Origin: Bacteroidales bacterium UBA3724
GTDB lineage: Bacteria; Bacteroidota; Bacteroidia; Bacteroidales; P3
Assembly: GCA_002371315.1 (NCBI GenBank)
Contig: DFHL01000007.1
Location: forward strand, 31,701 to 50,048
Reading direction: 5' to 3'
Length of the DNA: 18,348 nt
Position numbers and translations under genes: made by a program
Shown here: one piece after another, positions 1 to 6,951 of the stretch
Position numbering within the stretch: the stretch's first letter is position 1
Layout of the letters: each line of letters begins with the position of its first letter
Notes under the pieces: model-generated
What the model was told of the DNA's origin: nothing
Seen by the model: the letters and a program-made list of their open reading frames with translations, nothing else
Databases searched by the model: none

Positions 1-22
1 ATACTGTACATATACTGTACAA
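1..22. repeat. Two 11-base tandem repeats at window edge
   Basis: ATACTGTACAT (1-11) is followed directly by ATACTGTACAA (12-22), a 10 of 11 match. The array may continue to the left of the window. Eight bases after it comes GCGGGTGG (31-38), the same eight bases that begin the repeat heads at 13645 and 13797. It may therefore be the end of another cassette of that family, but two units are little evidence. Confidence 0.5.
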
Positions 23-80
23 CGGGCAGAGCGGGTGGTGAAAATCAGGGGTTTGCGAGGGTCGATTTTGAGCCTTTCCG

Positions 81-123
81 CTCCCTGGCCGGGGGCGGAC
101 GGTGGGAGAGGGGCCGTTTTTTT
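81..123 (+). terminator. Possible intrinsic terminator of an upstream gene
   Basis: CTCCC (81-85) can pair with GGGAG (104-108), and a run of seven T follows at 117-123. The stem is short and eight bases separate it from the T-run, so this is a weak call. No gene is seen upstream within the window. Confidence 0.25.
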
Positions 124-169
124 ACACTTTATTAACATTTGGCTGATGATTTCTTTTTTGCACAGCCAG

Positions 170-199
170 TTGCAGTTGCGGAAAAAAGGCGTAATTTTG
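170..199 (+). promoter_or_regulatory. Bacteroidetes-type promoter of the hydrolase gene
   Basis: The -7 box TAATTTTG lies at 192-199, and a TTG at 170-172 sits 19 bases upstream as the -33 element. This matches the known Bacteroidetes pattern TTTG-N19-21-TAnnTTTG. The start codon is at 225, giving a leader of about 18 bases. Confidence 0.65.
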
Positions 200-224
200 C
201 ACCCGAATTCCAACACTGTCGACA

Positions 225-1034
225 ATGGAAAAACACAAGGTTATAACGTTTGAAAACCGCGAGTTGCACTATCGCGACGAGGGTCGCGAGCATCCGGCCA
301 CGCTGGTGCTGCTGCACGGCTTTCTGCAAAATCAGAACGTCTGGAGCTCATTCATACTGACATATATGCGCACGATGCGCGTCATTGCCATCGACCTGCC
401 AGGCCACGGATACAGTGCCACCTACTCTGATGTTCACACGATGGACTTTATGGCCAATGCCGTGAAGGCCGTGCTTGACGATGCCGGCGTGGAGCGCTGC
501 GTGATGGCCGGCCATTCGCTGGGCGGATATGTGGCCCTTGCCTTTGCCGACAGCTATGGCTATATGCTTCAGGGACTTGCGCTGCTCCATTCGCACGCTA
601 TGGCCGACGACGGCGCCAAGCGCCTGCGGCGCGACGAGGTGTGCCGCCAGGTGCACCAGAACCGCGCCGGTTTCATCGTCGACTTCATCACCAACCTGTT
701 CGACGACTCGAAGCGCGAAAGCCTGGCGCAGGACATCAAGGAGCTGCGCGACCAGTGCCTCGAGACGAGCGAGGAGGGCATCATCGCCGCCCAACGGGGA
801 ATGAAGGTGCGCACGTCGCGCGTCAGGACGCTGGCGCGCCTCGATGTGCCGGTGCTTTTCGTCTATGGCAAGAACGATGCCCGCATCCCCATCGAGATGG
901 GCCTGTCGCAGGCTATGGTCCCCAAGCGAGCCGAGGTGCTGCTGCTCGGCGACGTGGCCCATATGTCGTTTATGGAAGACCGCGACTACGTCAAGACGCG
1001 CCTGCGCCACTTCGTATGCCAGTGCTACGCCTGA
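225..1034 (+). CDS. Alpha/beta-fold hydrolase
   Basis: A 269-residue protein of the alpha/beta hydrolase superfamily, probably a cytoplasmic esterase or related hydrolase, as no signal peptide is visible. The fold landmarks are in order: the oxyanion-hole HG at residues 31-32, the nucleophile elbow GHSLGG with Ser98, the acid Asp218 in YGKND, and the catalytic His246 in the sequence AHMSFMED. A helical cap lies between about residues 125 and 200. The N-terminus begins close to the first beta strand, which supports ATG 225. The start has no Shine-Dalgarno, as is normal in Bacteroidetes. The gene stands alone with its own promoter. The family is too broad to give a substrate; MenH-like or carboxylesterase activities are equally possible. 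Confidence 0.9.
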   Translation: MEKHKVITFENRELHYRDEGREHPATLVLLHGFLQNQNVWSSFILTYMRTMRVIAIDLPGHGYSATYSDVHTMDFMANAVKAVLDDAGVERCVMAGHSLGGYVALAFADSYGYMLQGLALLHSHAMADDGAKRLRRDEVCRQVHQNRAGFIVDFITNLFDDSKRESLAQDIKELRDQCLETSEEGIIAAQRGMKVRTSRVRTLARLDVPVLFVYGKNDARIPIEMGLSQAMVPKRAEVLLLGDVAHMSFMEDRDYVKTRLRHFVCQCYA

Positions 1035-1257
1035 GCCGGGGCAGGGGCGGCGAACCGGTGCCCGGCGGCGCAAGGCGGCGCGGCGGCATTCGCGACCTTT
1101 TGGAGGCGACAGAGGGGTGCGTTTGCCAGGCGGTGTAAATCAATGCGATACACATATTGTGAAAAATAAACTAAAAAAAATTTTTCCATATCAGAAATAT
1201 GTAGTACATTTGTTTTCTCAAATAAAAACAAAATTTTATTCTAAATAACTGATTAAG
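1035..1257. other. Intergenic leader region of gdhA
   Basis: The first 100 bases (1035-1136) are very GC-rich and I see no convincing gene or terminator in them. From 1137 to the gdhA start the sequence becomes AT-rich and carries the promoter. CACATATTGTG at 1151-1161 is a small perfect dyad (CACA-TAT-TGTG), about 44 bases upstream of the -7 box, and could be a regulator site. Confidence 0.4.
1205..1212 (+). promoter_or_regulatory. -7 box of the gdhA promoter
   Basis: TACATTTG fits TAnnTTTG. The -33 position falls in the T-tract at 1181-1185 rather than in a clear TTTG. A short dyad, CATAT-CAGAA-ATATG (1187-1201), lies between the two elements. The leader to ATG 1258 is about 40 bases and A/T-rich, as is usual for strongly expressed Bacteroidetes genes. 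Confidence 0.6.
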
Positions 1258-2601
1258 ATGAAAGTAAATGAAATTATGGCCAACCTGGAGGCCAAACATC
1301 CGGGCGAAAACGAGTATTTACAGGCCGTTCGCGAGGTCCTGGAGACCATCGAAGAAGAATACAACAAGCATCCCGAATTTGAGGCTGCCAAAATCGTCGA
1401 GCGCATTGTCGAGCCCGACCGCATCTTCACTTTCCGCGTGACTTGGGTCAACGATAAGGGCGAGGTTTGCACCAACTTGGGCTACCGTGTCCAGTTCAAC
1501 GCCGCCCTCGGTGCTTACAAGGGTGGTCTGCGCTTCCACAAGGCTGTGAACGTTTCGATGCTGAAATTCTTGGGCTTCGAGCAGATCTTCAAGAACAGCC
1601 TGACGATGCTGCCCCTCGGTGGTGGCAAGGGTGGTTCGGATTTCGACCCCGTTGGAAAGAGCGACGCCGAAATTATGCGCTTCTGCCAGGCCTTCATGTA
1701 TGAGCTGTGGCGCAACATCGGTCCCGACCAGGACAGCCCTGCCGGCGACGTGGGAGTTGGCGGCCGCGAAATCGGCTACCTCTATGGTGCCTACAAGAAA
1801 CTGGCTCGCGAGCACTCGACCGGCGCTCTGACCGGCAAGAGCTACGGCTGGGGTGGTAGCCTCATCCGTCCCGAGGCCACTGGTTTCGGCGCTGTCTACT
1901 ATGTTGACCGTATGGTGAAGCAGAACGGTGACACCCTGAAGGGCAAGAAGATTGCTCTCTCGGGCTTCGGCAACGTTGCCTGGGGTGCTGCCATCAAGGC
2001 TACCGAGCTGGGTGCCAAGGTCATCGCTATCAGCGGCCCCGACGGTGTCTGCGAGATCAAGAACGGTATCAAGCCCGAAATGATCGACTATATGCTCGAG
2101 ATGCGTGCCTCGAACCGCAACAAGGTTGAGGATATGGCCACCAAGTTCCCGAAACTGGCCAAGTTCACTGCCGGCAAGAAGTCTTGGAGCATTCCTTGCG
2201 ACATCGCTATGCCTTGCGCTTTCCAGAACGAGCTGGATGAGAAGGACGCTAAGGAACTTCTCAAGAACGGCGTGAAGTATGTTGCTGAGGTTTCGAATAT
2301 GGGTTGCCAGCCCAAGGCTATCGCCGCCATCCAGAAGGCTAAAGTGCCCTTCGGTCCTGGTAAGGCTGTCAACGCCGGTGGTGTTGCCACCTCTGGCCTC
2401 GAGATCTGCCAGAACGCTGAGCACCGCAACTGGACTGCCGAAGAGGTCGACAAGAACCTCCACACGATTATGGACAACATCTATGATATGTGTGTCGAGC
2501 ACGGTAAGGAAGCCGACGGTACCATCAACTATGTGAAGGGTGCCAACATCGCTGGCTTTATGCGCGTTGCCAAGGCTATGCTTGCTCAGGGTATCATCTA
2601 A
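1258..2601 (+). CDS. gdhA: NADP-type glutamate dehydrogenase, hexameric
   Basis: Interconverts 2-oxoglutarate plus ammonia and glutamate in the cytoplasm, the main ammonia-assimilation step in many Bacteroidales. The 447-residue length matches the 50-kDa hexameric class. Family landmarks are clear: YKGGLRFH (87-94), PLGGGKGGSDFDP (119-131) with the catalytic Lys124, PAGDVGVGGREIG (161-173) with Asp164, and the Rossmann loop GFGNVA (236-241). Cofactor preference for NADPH is inferred from overall similarity to the E. coli GdhA type and not proved from the sequence. Codon use differs from the neighbours, with many GGT, GCT, AAG and AAC codons, suggesting high expression. It has its own promoter and a terminator directly downstream, so it is probably monocistronic. 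Confidence 0.97.
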   Translation: MKVNEIMANLEAKHPGENEYLQAVREVLETIEEEYNKHPEFEAAKIVERIVEPDRIFTFRVTWVNDKGEVCTNLGYRVQFNAALGAYKGGLRFHKAVNVSMLKFLGFEQIFKNSLTMLPLGGGKGGSDFDPVGKSDAEIMRFCQAFMYELWRNIGPDQDSPAGDVGVGGREIGYLYGAYKKLAREHSTGALTGKSYGWGGSLIRPEATGFGAVYYVDRMVKQNGDTLKGKKIALSGFGNVAWGAAIKATELGAKVIAISGPDGVCEIKNGIKPEMIDYMLEMRASNRNKVEDMATKFPKLAKFTAGKKSWSIPCDIAMPCAFQNELDEKDAKELLKNGVKYVAEVSNMGCQPKAIAAIQKAKVPFGPGKAVNAGGVATSGLEICQNAEHRNWTAEEVDKNLHTIMDNIYDMCVEHGKEADGTINYVKGANIAGFMRVAKAMLAQGII

Positions 2602-2627
2602 TTGAAGATACATTATCTGACGATACG

Positions 2628-2653
2628 AAAGGCCGCCCGAACGGACGGCCTTT
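2628..2653 (+). terminator. Hairpin terminator after gdhA
   Basis: AAAGGCCG (2628-2635) pairs perfectly with CGGCCTTT (2646-2653); inner CCG/CGG pairs may extend the stem past one mismatch. It starts 26 bases after the gdhA stop. The downstream stretch is only moderately T-rich, so termination may be partial and aroQ may be reached by read-through. Confidence 0.75.
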
Positions 2654-2672
2654 CATTTATAATATGCAGTCA

Positions 2673-3098
2673 ATGAAACATATAGAGATTATCAACGGGC
2701 CCAACCTGAACCTTGTGGGGGTGCGCGAGCCCGAGGTGTACGGCTCTGTATCGATGGAGCAGTTTGTGGACAGTTTGCGCCAGCGCTTTGCCGACATCGA
2801 GATCGGCTATTTCCAAAGCAACATCGAGGGCGAGCTCATCGACCGCATACAGCAGGTGGGCTTCAGTGCCGACGGCCTGGTCATCAATGCCGGCGGCTAC
2901 AGCCACACCAGCGTGGCGCTGCACGATGCCCTTGCCGCCGTTGCGGCTCCTGCCGTAGAGGTGCACATCAGCAACATCTTTGCCCGCGAGGACTACCGCC
3001 ACCATTCGCTGCTCAGCAGTGCCTGCCGCGGTATGGTGTGCGGACTTGGCCTGGAGGGCTATGCGCTTGCCATCGAAGCCTTGTCGGGGCGGAAGTGA
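2673..3098 (+). CDS. aroQ: 3-dehydroquinate dehydratase, type II
   Basis: Converts 3-dehydroquinate to 3-dehydroshikimate, the third step of the shikimate pathway; cytoplasmic, and a dodecamer in the family. The 141-residue length is typical. Numbered from the ATG at 2673, the type II landmarks are INGPNLN (6-12), the catalytic Arg18 and Tyr23 in REPEVYGS, QSNIEGELID (48-57), NAGGYSHTSVAL and His98 in EVHISN. An in-frame ATG at 2664 would add only three residues. I prefer 2673 because it puts the conserved INGPN at its usual distance from the N-terminus. No TAnnTTTG box is visible in the 71 bases after gdhA, so transcription probably depends on read-through of the gdhA terminator or on an atypical promoter. 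Confidence 0.95.
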   Translation: MKHIEIINGPNLNLVGVREPEVYGSVSMEQFVDSLRQRFADIEIGYFQSNIEGELIDRIQQVGFSADGLVINAGGYSHTSVALHDALAAVAAPAVEVHISNIFAREDYRHHSLLSSACRGMVCGLGLEGYALAIEALSGRK

Positions 3099-3161
3099 CT
3101 GCTGTTGAAAAACCATTTAACAAAAAACGGAGCCGGAAGGTGCCGACTACAAAAAAAAGCG

Positions 3162-3169
3162 TAACTTTG
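3162..3169 (+). promoter_or_regulatory. -7 box of the TPR-dedA-sufS-recN operon promoter
   Basis: TAACTTTG is a perfect match to TAnnTTTG. No clear -33 TTTG is seen 19-21 bases upstream. The next genes as far as 10890 lie in the same direction with small gaps and no other box of this kind was found between them, so this promoter may drive all seven. Confidence 0.65.
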
Positions 3170-3234
3170 TAGTTGGATTTCACTGCTTATGTGCTACGCA
3201 AGCAGGTGATATTTATGTTTTTGCATTGAAAATA

Positions 3235-4659
3235 ATGAACACAGACCGTTTTAAAAACTATCAGGACGACGTGAAGCAACTGGTGCTGGGCTTCGAAGCT
3301 ATGGAGCGCAGGGGCGACAGCCGCTACTATGACGTTGAGGAGCTGGAAACCATCATCGACTTCTATCTTGAGACTGCCGATGGCGATGGCCTCGAAAGGT
3401 CGGTCAGCTATGGCGAGAAGCTGTTCCCCTCGTCCAACGAGATACGTCTGCGCCGCGTGCACCTGCTCTGTTTCAAGGAACGATACAAGGAGGCCTACTC
3501 GCTGCTGAAGCAGCTGGAACGCATAGAGCCCGACGACACCGACGTGCTGTATGCGCTGGGCGTGGTGTACAGTGCCCTGGAGCAGCCGCGCAAGGCCATA
3601 CAGTATTATCACAAGGCCGCCGCCGACGGTTACGAACTGGGCATAATATACAGCAACATAGCCGACGAATACGTTAAGATGGACCAGCGCGAGGAGGCCC
3701 GCAACTACTACCGCCGCGCGCTAAGGGTGAAGCCTGAGGACGAGCATACGCTTTATGAGCTGGCCAACTGCTATGAGGACGACGGGATGATCGAGCAATG
3801 GATACATTTCTACAGCCGTTTTGTCCAGGAGCATCCCTATTCGAAGGTGGGCTGGTATTGCCTTGGCGAAGGCTATTGCGCTGCGGGGCTTTACGAGAAG
3901 GCCGTCGACGCCTACCAGTATGCCACAACCATCGACAATGAGTTCTACTATGCATATATGCAGCTGTCGGCCTGCTACAGCGCTATGGGCGACCAGACGA
4001 AGGCCGTGGCTGCGCTGCACGATGCCTGCCAGCACACGCAGGACAAGGCCTATGTGTACTTCCGCATTGGCGAAATATTCCGCTTTCAGGACAATGCCGT
4101 CACTGCCAATATTTACTACCGCAAGGCTCTTGACGAGGACCCGTACTATGCCGAGGCGTGGCACACGATGTCGACCTGCTATGCCTTTCTGCGCGAGTAC
4201 GATGCCGCCATCGATGCCGCCAAGCGGGCACTGAAAATCGACCCTGAGTCGCCGATTTTTCTTACCACTCTGGCAATGATCTATGCCGACAGCGGCGACT
4301 ATGACAACGCGGACCGCATTTTCGTGTGCGCGAAGCCGTACTATTCTGACTTTGAGCAGGGTTGGCTGGCTTTGGCCGACTATAACATTATGCGCCGAAA
4401 CTATGACGAGGCGCTCGAGGCTCTCAGTGCCGGTCTGACGGACTGTGAGCTTGTCCTGGAATTCAACAAGCGGCTGGCCTACTGCTACTATATGACGGGG
4501 CGTCGCAATATGCTCTACAATGCCGTGAGGGCCTGCCTGATGGAAGGCGAGGAGGGAGCGCGCGCCTTGCTCGACTTTTTCCCTGAACTGGCGGACAATC
4601 TTGAGGTTATGAATATTATCAAATCATATCTAAACGACGAAAAAAAGAACACATTATGA
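3235..4659 (+). CDS. Tetratricopeptide-repeat protein
   Basis: A 474-residue soluble protein made almost wholly of helical hairpin repeats. Successive 34-residue units of TPR character (pattern W/L-x2-L/I-G/A-Y with a later A-x3-Y/F-x3-A-L-x3-P) run from about residue 100 to 405, at least eight or nine of them; for example a unit ends AIDAAKRALKIDPES. No signal peptide or membrane segment is visible, so it is probably a cytoplasmic scaffold. The ATG at 3235 is chosen; a TTG nine bases upstream is possible but less likely. The stop overlaps the start of the dedA-like gene (ATGA at 4656-4659), which implies translational coupling and possibly a joint role with that membrane protein. The specific partner is unknown. 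Confidence 0.88.
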   Translation: MNTDRFKNYQDDVKQLVLGFEAMERRGDSRYYDVEELETIIDFYLETADGDGLERSVSYGEKLFPSSNEIRLRRVHLLCFKERYKEAYSLLKQLERIEPDDTDVLYALGVVYSALEQPRKAIQYYHKAAADGYELGIIYSNIADEYVKMDQREEARNYYRRALRVKPEDEHTLYELANCYEDDGMIEQWIHFYSRFVQEHPYSKVGWYCLGEGYCAAGLYEKAVDAYQYATTIDNEFYYAYMQLSACYSAMGDQTKAVAALHDACQHTQDKAYVYFRIGEIFRFQDNAVTANIYYRKALDEDPYYAEAWHTMSTCYAFLREYDAAIDAAKRALKIDPESPIFLTTLAMIYADSGDYDNADRIFVCAKPYYSDFEQGWLALADYNIMRRNYDEALEALSAGLTDCELVLEFNKRLAYCYYMTGRRNMLYNAVRACLMEGEEGARALLDFFPELADNLEVMNIIKSYLNDEKKNTL

Positions 4660-5543
4660 GACATTACAATCTGGTATTTGTATTCCTTCTGGCTTTGGCC
4701 TTCGGTGCCAAGGCGCAGGACAGCACGGTGGCGGCTTTTGAACGCGAGGAGGCTGACTTCATTGCCGTTGACGCCGGTGAGGACGATGTTGCGGCTGGCA
4801 TTGCCGAAGGGCCTGTGCTGGGCCACAACGCGACGGCGGACGATGGCATCGGCGAGGCCGATGCGCACTATCACGGCTGGGTAGCCAAAGTGGTGAAGAA
4901 ATACGAAGAGATCATCACCGGCGGGTCGGAAGTTATGGTCTACGGCGCCCTGGGTGGCTTGATGACCGTCGAGAGCAGCTTTATCCCTTTCCCGTCGGAA
5001 ATCGTCATACCGCCTGCCGTGATGGTTGCCGCCGAGCCTGAAACCCCGACGAACATCAAAATATGGCTCATCGTCCTGTTCGGTACAATCGGAGCCTTGC
5101 TGGGCGCCTATTTCAACTATTTCTTGTCGCGCTGGCTGGGTCGCCCGATCATCTATAAGTTTGTCGACAGCAAGCTGGGACACGCCCTGCGCCTGTCGGG
5201 CGAGAAGATGGAACGTGCCGAGAAGTATTTCAACGAGCACGGTGTGGTAAGTACCTTGGTCGGCCGTTTCATTCCGGTAATCAGGCAGTTGATTTCCATC
5301 CCGGCGGGACTTTCGAAAATGAATATCGGTGCGTTCACTCTGTTCACATTCCTTGGTGCCGGCGCGTGGAACTGCATTCTGGCCCTGATAGGTTACCTGG
5401 CGGCCAAGGCTGGTGGAATGGCATTCATATACAAATACAGCGCCTTGCTGTCGAAGATTATTATCGTCGTCTTTGTTGTGGCGGTATTTTTCCTGATTGT
5501 CAGGTCGATAGTGCGCAAGCGCAAAAAAGTGTCTGTCCAATGA
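4656..5543 (+). CDS. DedA-family (VTT domain) membrane protein with N-terminal signal and acidic linker
   Basis: A 295-residue inner-membrane protein. Family hallmarks are ESSFIPFPSE (106-115), with conserved Glu and the FPSE loop, and GRFIPVIRQL...PAG (203-217), with Arg204 and Arg210, matching the essential arginines of E. coli YqjA/YghB. Membrane segments lie near 95-125, 135-157, 225-250 and 266-285, and the C-terminus is basic (RKRKK). Known members act in lipid scrambling, undecaprenyl-phosphate recycling or proton-dependent envelope homeostasis. Unusually, the DedA core is preceded by a signal-like segment (1-20, ending AKAQ) and an acidic stretch of about 50 residues that most members lack. 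It overlaps the TPR gene by four bases and the small downstream membrane gene by four bases. Confidence 0.92.
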   Translation: MRHYNLVFVFLLALAFGAKAQDSTVAAFEREEADFIAVDAGEDDVAAGIAEGPVLGHNATADDGIGEADAHYHGWVAKVVKKYEEIITGGSEVMVYGALGGLMTVESSFIPFPSEIVIPPAVMVAAEPETPTNIKIWLIVLFGTIGALLGAYFNYFLSRWLGRPIIYKFVDSKLGHALRLSGEKMERAEKYFNEHGVVSTLVGRFIPVIRQLISIPAGLSKMNIGAFTLFTFLGAGAWNCILALIGYLAAKAGGMAFIYKYSALLSKIIIVVFVVAVFFLIVRSIVRKRKKVSVQ

Positions 5544-5701
5544 GCAACAGCGAAGACGTCGACAACAAATTCGATTTCCATCGGCTACTGCTTCGCAAGG
5601 ACAGGCCGCTGCCCAAGGCGGGATGCAGCTGGGCATTCTATGTCTTCCTGCTGCTAATCATTGTGTATTTGGTATTTATGTATATAAAATACAGTAAATA
5701 A
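5540..5701 (+). CDS. Small single-pass membrane protein, 53 residues
   Basis: A short reading frame starting MSNSEDVDNK. The N-terminal half is polar and charged; residues 31-50 form one strongly hydrophobic helix (WAFYVFLLLIIVYLVFMYI) followed by YSK and the stop. Its ATG overlaps the stop of the DedA gene as ATGA (5540-5543), the same coupling seen between the TPR and DedA genes. I recognise no family. The overlap and membrane topology suggest an accessory subunit of the DedA-like protein, but that is inference. Confidence 0.7.
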   Translation: MSNSEDVDNKFDFHRLLLRKDRPLPKAGCSWAFYVFLLLIIVYLVFMYIKYSK

Positions 5702-5732
5702 TAACGGTTACTATCATCAACTACTCCTAAAA

Positions 5733-6938
5733 ATGGATATTCGCAGTCAATTCCCGATACTCAATCAAACGGTCTATGGCAAACCGCTTGTCTACTTCGA
5801 CAATGCCGCAACGACGCAAAAGCCGCAGTGTGTCATCGATACACTCTGCAACTACTATAAGTCGCTGAACAGCAACATACACCGCGGTGCGCACTATCTG
5901 GCGTCGCAGGCCACTGAGCAGTATGAGCAGACGCGCCGCAAGGTCAAGGAGTTCATCAACGCACGCCATAGTCACGAGATTGTTTTCACGCGTGGCACAA
6001 CCGAAAGTATCAACTTGGTGGCCAGCTCGTTCAGCCAACGCTTCATAAGCAAAGGCGACGAGGTGGTGGTGTCGGCGATGGAGCACCACAGCAACATAGT
6101 GCCTTGGCAGTTGGCTTGCGAGCGGCAGGGTGCCACTCTGCGTGTCATTCCGTTCGACGACCAGGGCATCCTCGACCTCGATGCATTCGCGGCGCTTCTC
6201 AACGAACGCACCCGTATCGTCGCCGTGACGAATGTCAGCAACACGCTCGGCACCGTCAACCCGATAGCCGAAATCATCAGGATAGCGCATAGCCGCGAAA
6301 TTCCGGTGCTTGTCGACGGAGCGCAGGCCATTTCGCATCGCAAGGTCGACGTGCAGCAGCTGGGATGCGACTTCTACTGCTTTTCGGGGCATAAGATGTA
6401 TGGCCCTATGGGCGTGGGCGTTATGTACGGTCGCGAGGAGTTGCTCGAGCAAATGCCACCCTACCAAGGCGGTGGCGAGATGATAAAGGATGTCACCTTC
6501 GAACGAACCACATACAACGAACTGCCGTTCAAATTTGAGGCTGGCACGCCCGCCGTCGGCGACGTGTTGGGACTCGGCACGGCTATCGACTTCATTAGCC
6601 AAATCGGCATCGGCACCATTGCCGCCACCGAGAAAGAGCTAACTGACTACGCCACAGGACAACTGCAGCAGATAGAGGGACTTAGAATCTATGGCACTGC
6701 GCCTGACAAGACTTCTGTCATCTCGTTCCTCATCGGCAATGCCCACCCTTACGATGTTGGTACGCTGCTCGACAAATTGGGTATCGCTGTCCGCACCGGT
6801 CACCACTGTACCCAGCCGATTATGGACCGCTACGGCATTCCCGGCACCGTGCGCGCCTCGTTTGCCGTCTACAACACCCGTGACGAAGTTGACACCATCT
6901 GTGCCGCCATCCGGCGCATAGCTCCGATGCTGCAATAA
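5733..6938 (+). CDS. sufS: Cysteine desulfurase, SufS type
   Basis: A PLP enzyme that takes sulfur from L-cysteine as a persulfide for Fe-S cluster assembly; cytoplasmic. The 401-residue length fits group II desulfurases. Visible landmarks are DNAATTQKP (23-31), MEHHSN with His119 stacking on PLP, DGAQ (195-198), SGHK with the Schiff-base Lys221, and RTGHHCTQP with the catalytic Cys359 on the short type II loop. GTVRASFAVYNT (371-382) is also typical. It starts 31 bases after the small membrane gene and ends 13 bases before recN. No sufB, sufC, sufD or sufE lies in the window, so the scaffold operon must be elsewhere. A related selenocysteine lyase role cannot be excluded. Confidence 0.95.
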   Translation: MDIRSQFPILNQTVYGKPLVYFDNAATTQKPQCVIDTLCNYYKSLNSNIHRGAHYLASQATEQYEQTRRKVKEFINARHSHEIVFTRGTTESINLVASSFSQRFISKGDEVVVSAMEHHSNIVPWQLACERQGATLRVIPFDDQGILDLDAFAALLNERTRIVAVTNVSNTLGTVNPIAEIIRIAHSREIPVLVDGAQAISHRKVDVQQLGCDFYCFSGHKMYGPMGVGVMYGREELLEQMPPYQGGGEMIKDVTFERTTYNELPFKFEAGTPAVGDVLGLGTAIDFISQIGIGTIAATEKELTDYATGQLQQIEGLRIYGTAPDKTSVISFLIGNAHPYDVGTLLDKLGIAVRTGHHCTQPIMDRYGIPGTVRASFAVYNTRDEVDTICAAIRRIAPMLQ

Positions 6939-6951
6939 ACTACGATACACA

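Noticed and set aside
1318..2613. 431-codon open frame on the minus strand opposite gdhA
   Set aside because: Shadow of gdhA caused by its codon bias; no family features.
2658..2663. TATAAT as a sigma70-like -10 box for aroQ
   Set aside because: It directly touches the ATG at 2664, so a transcript would start inside the gene; Bacteroidetes promoters use TAnnTTTG.
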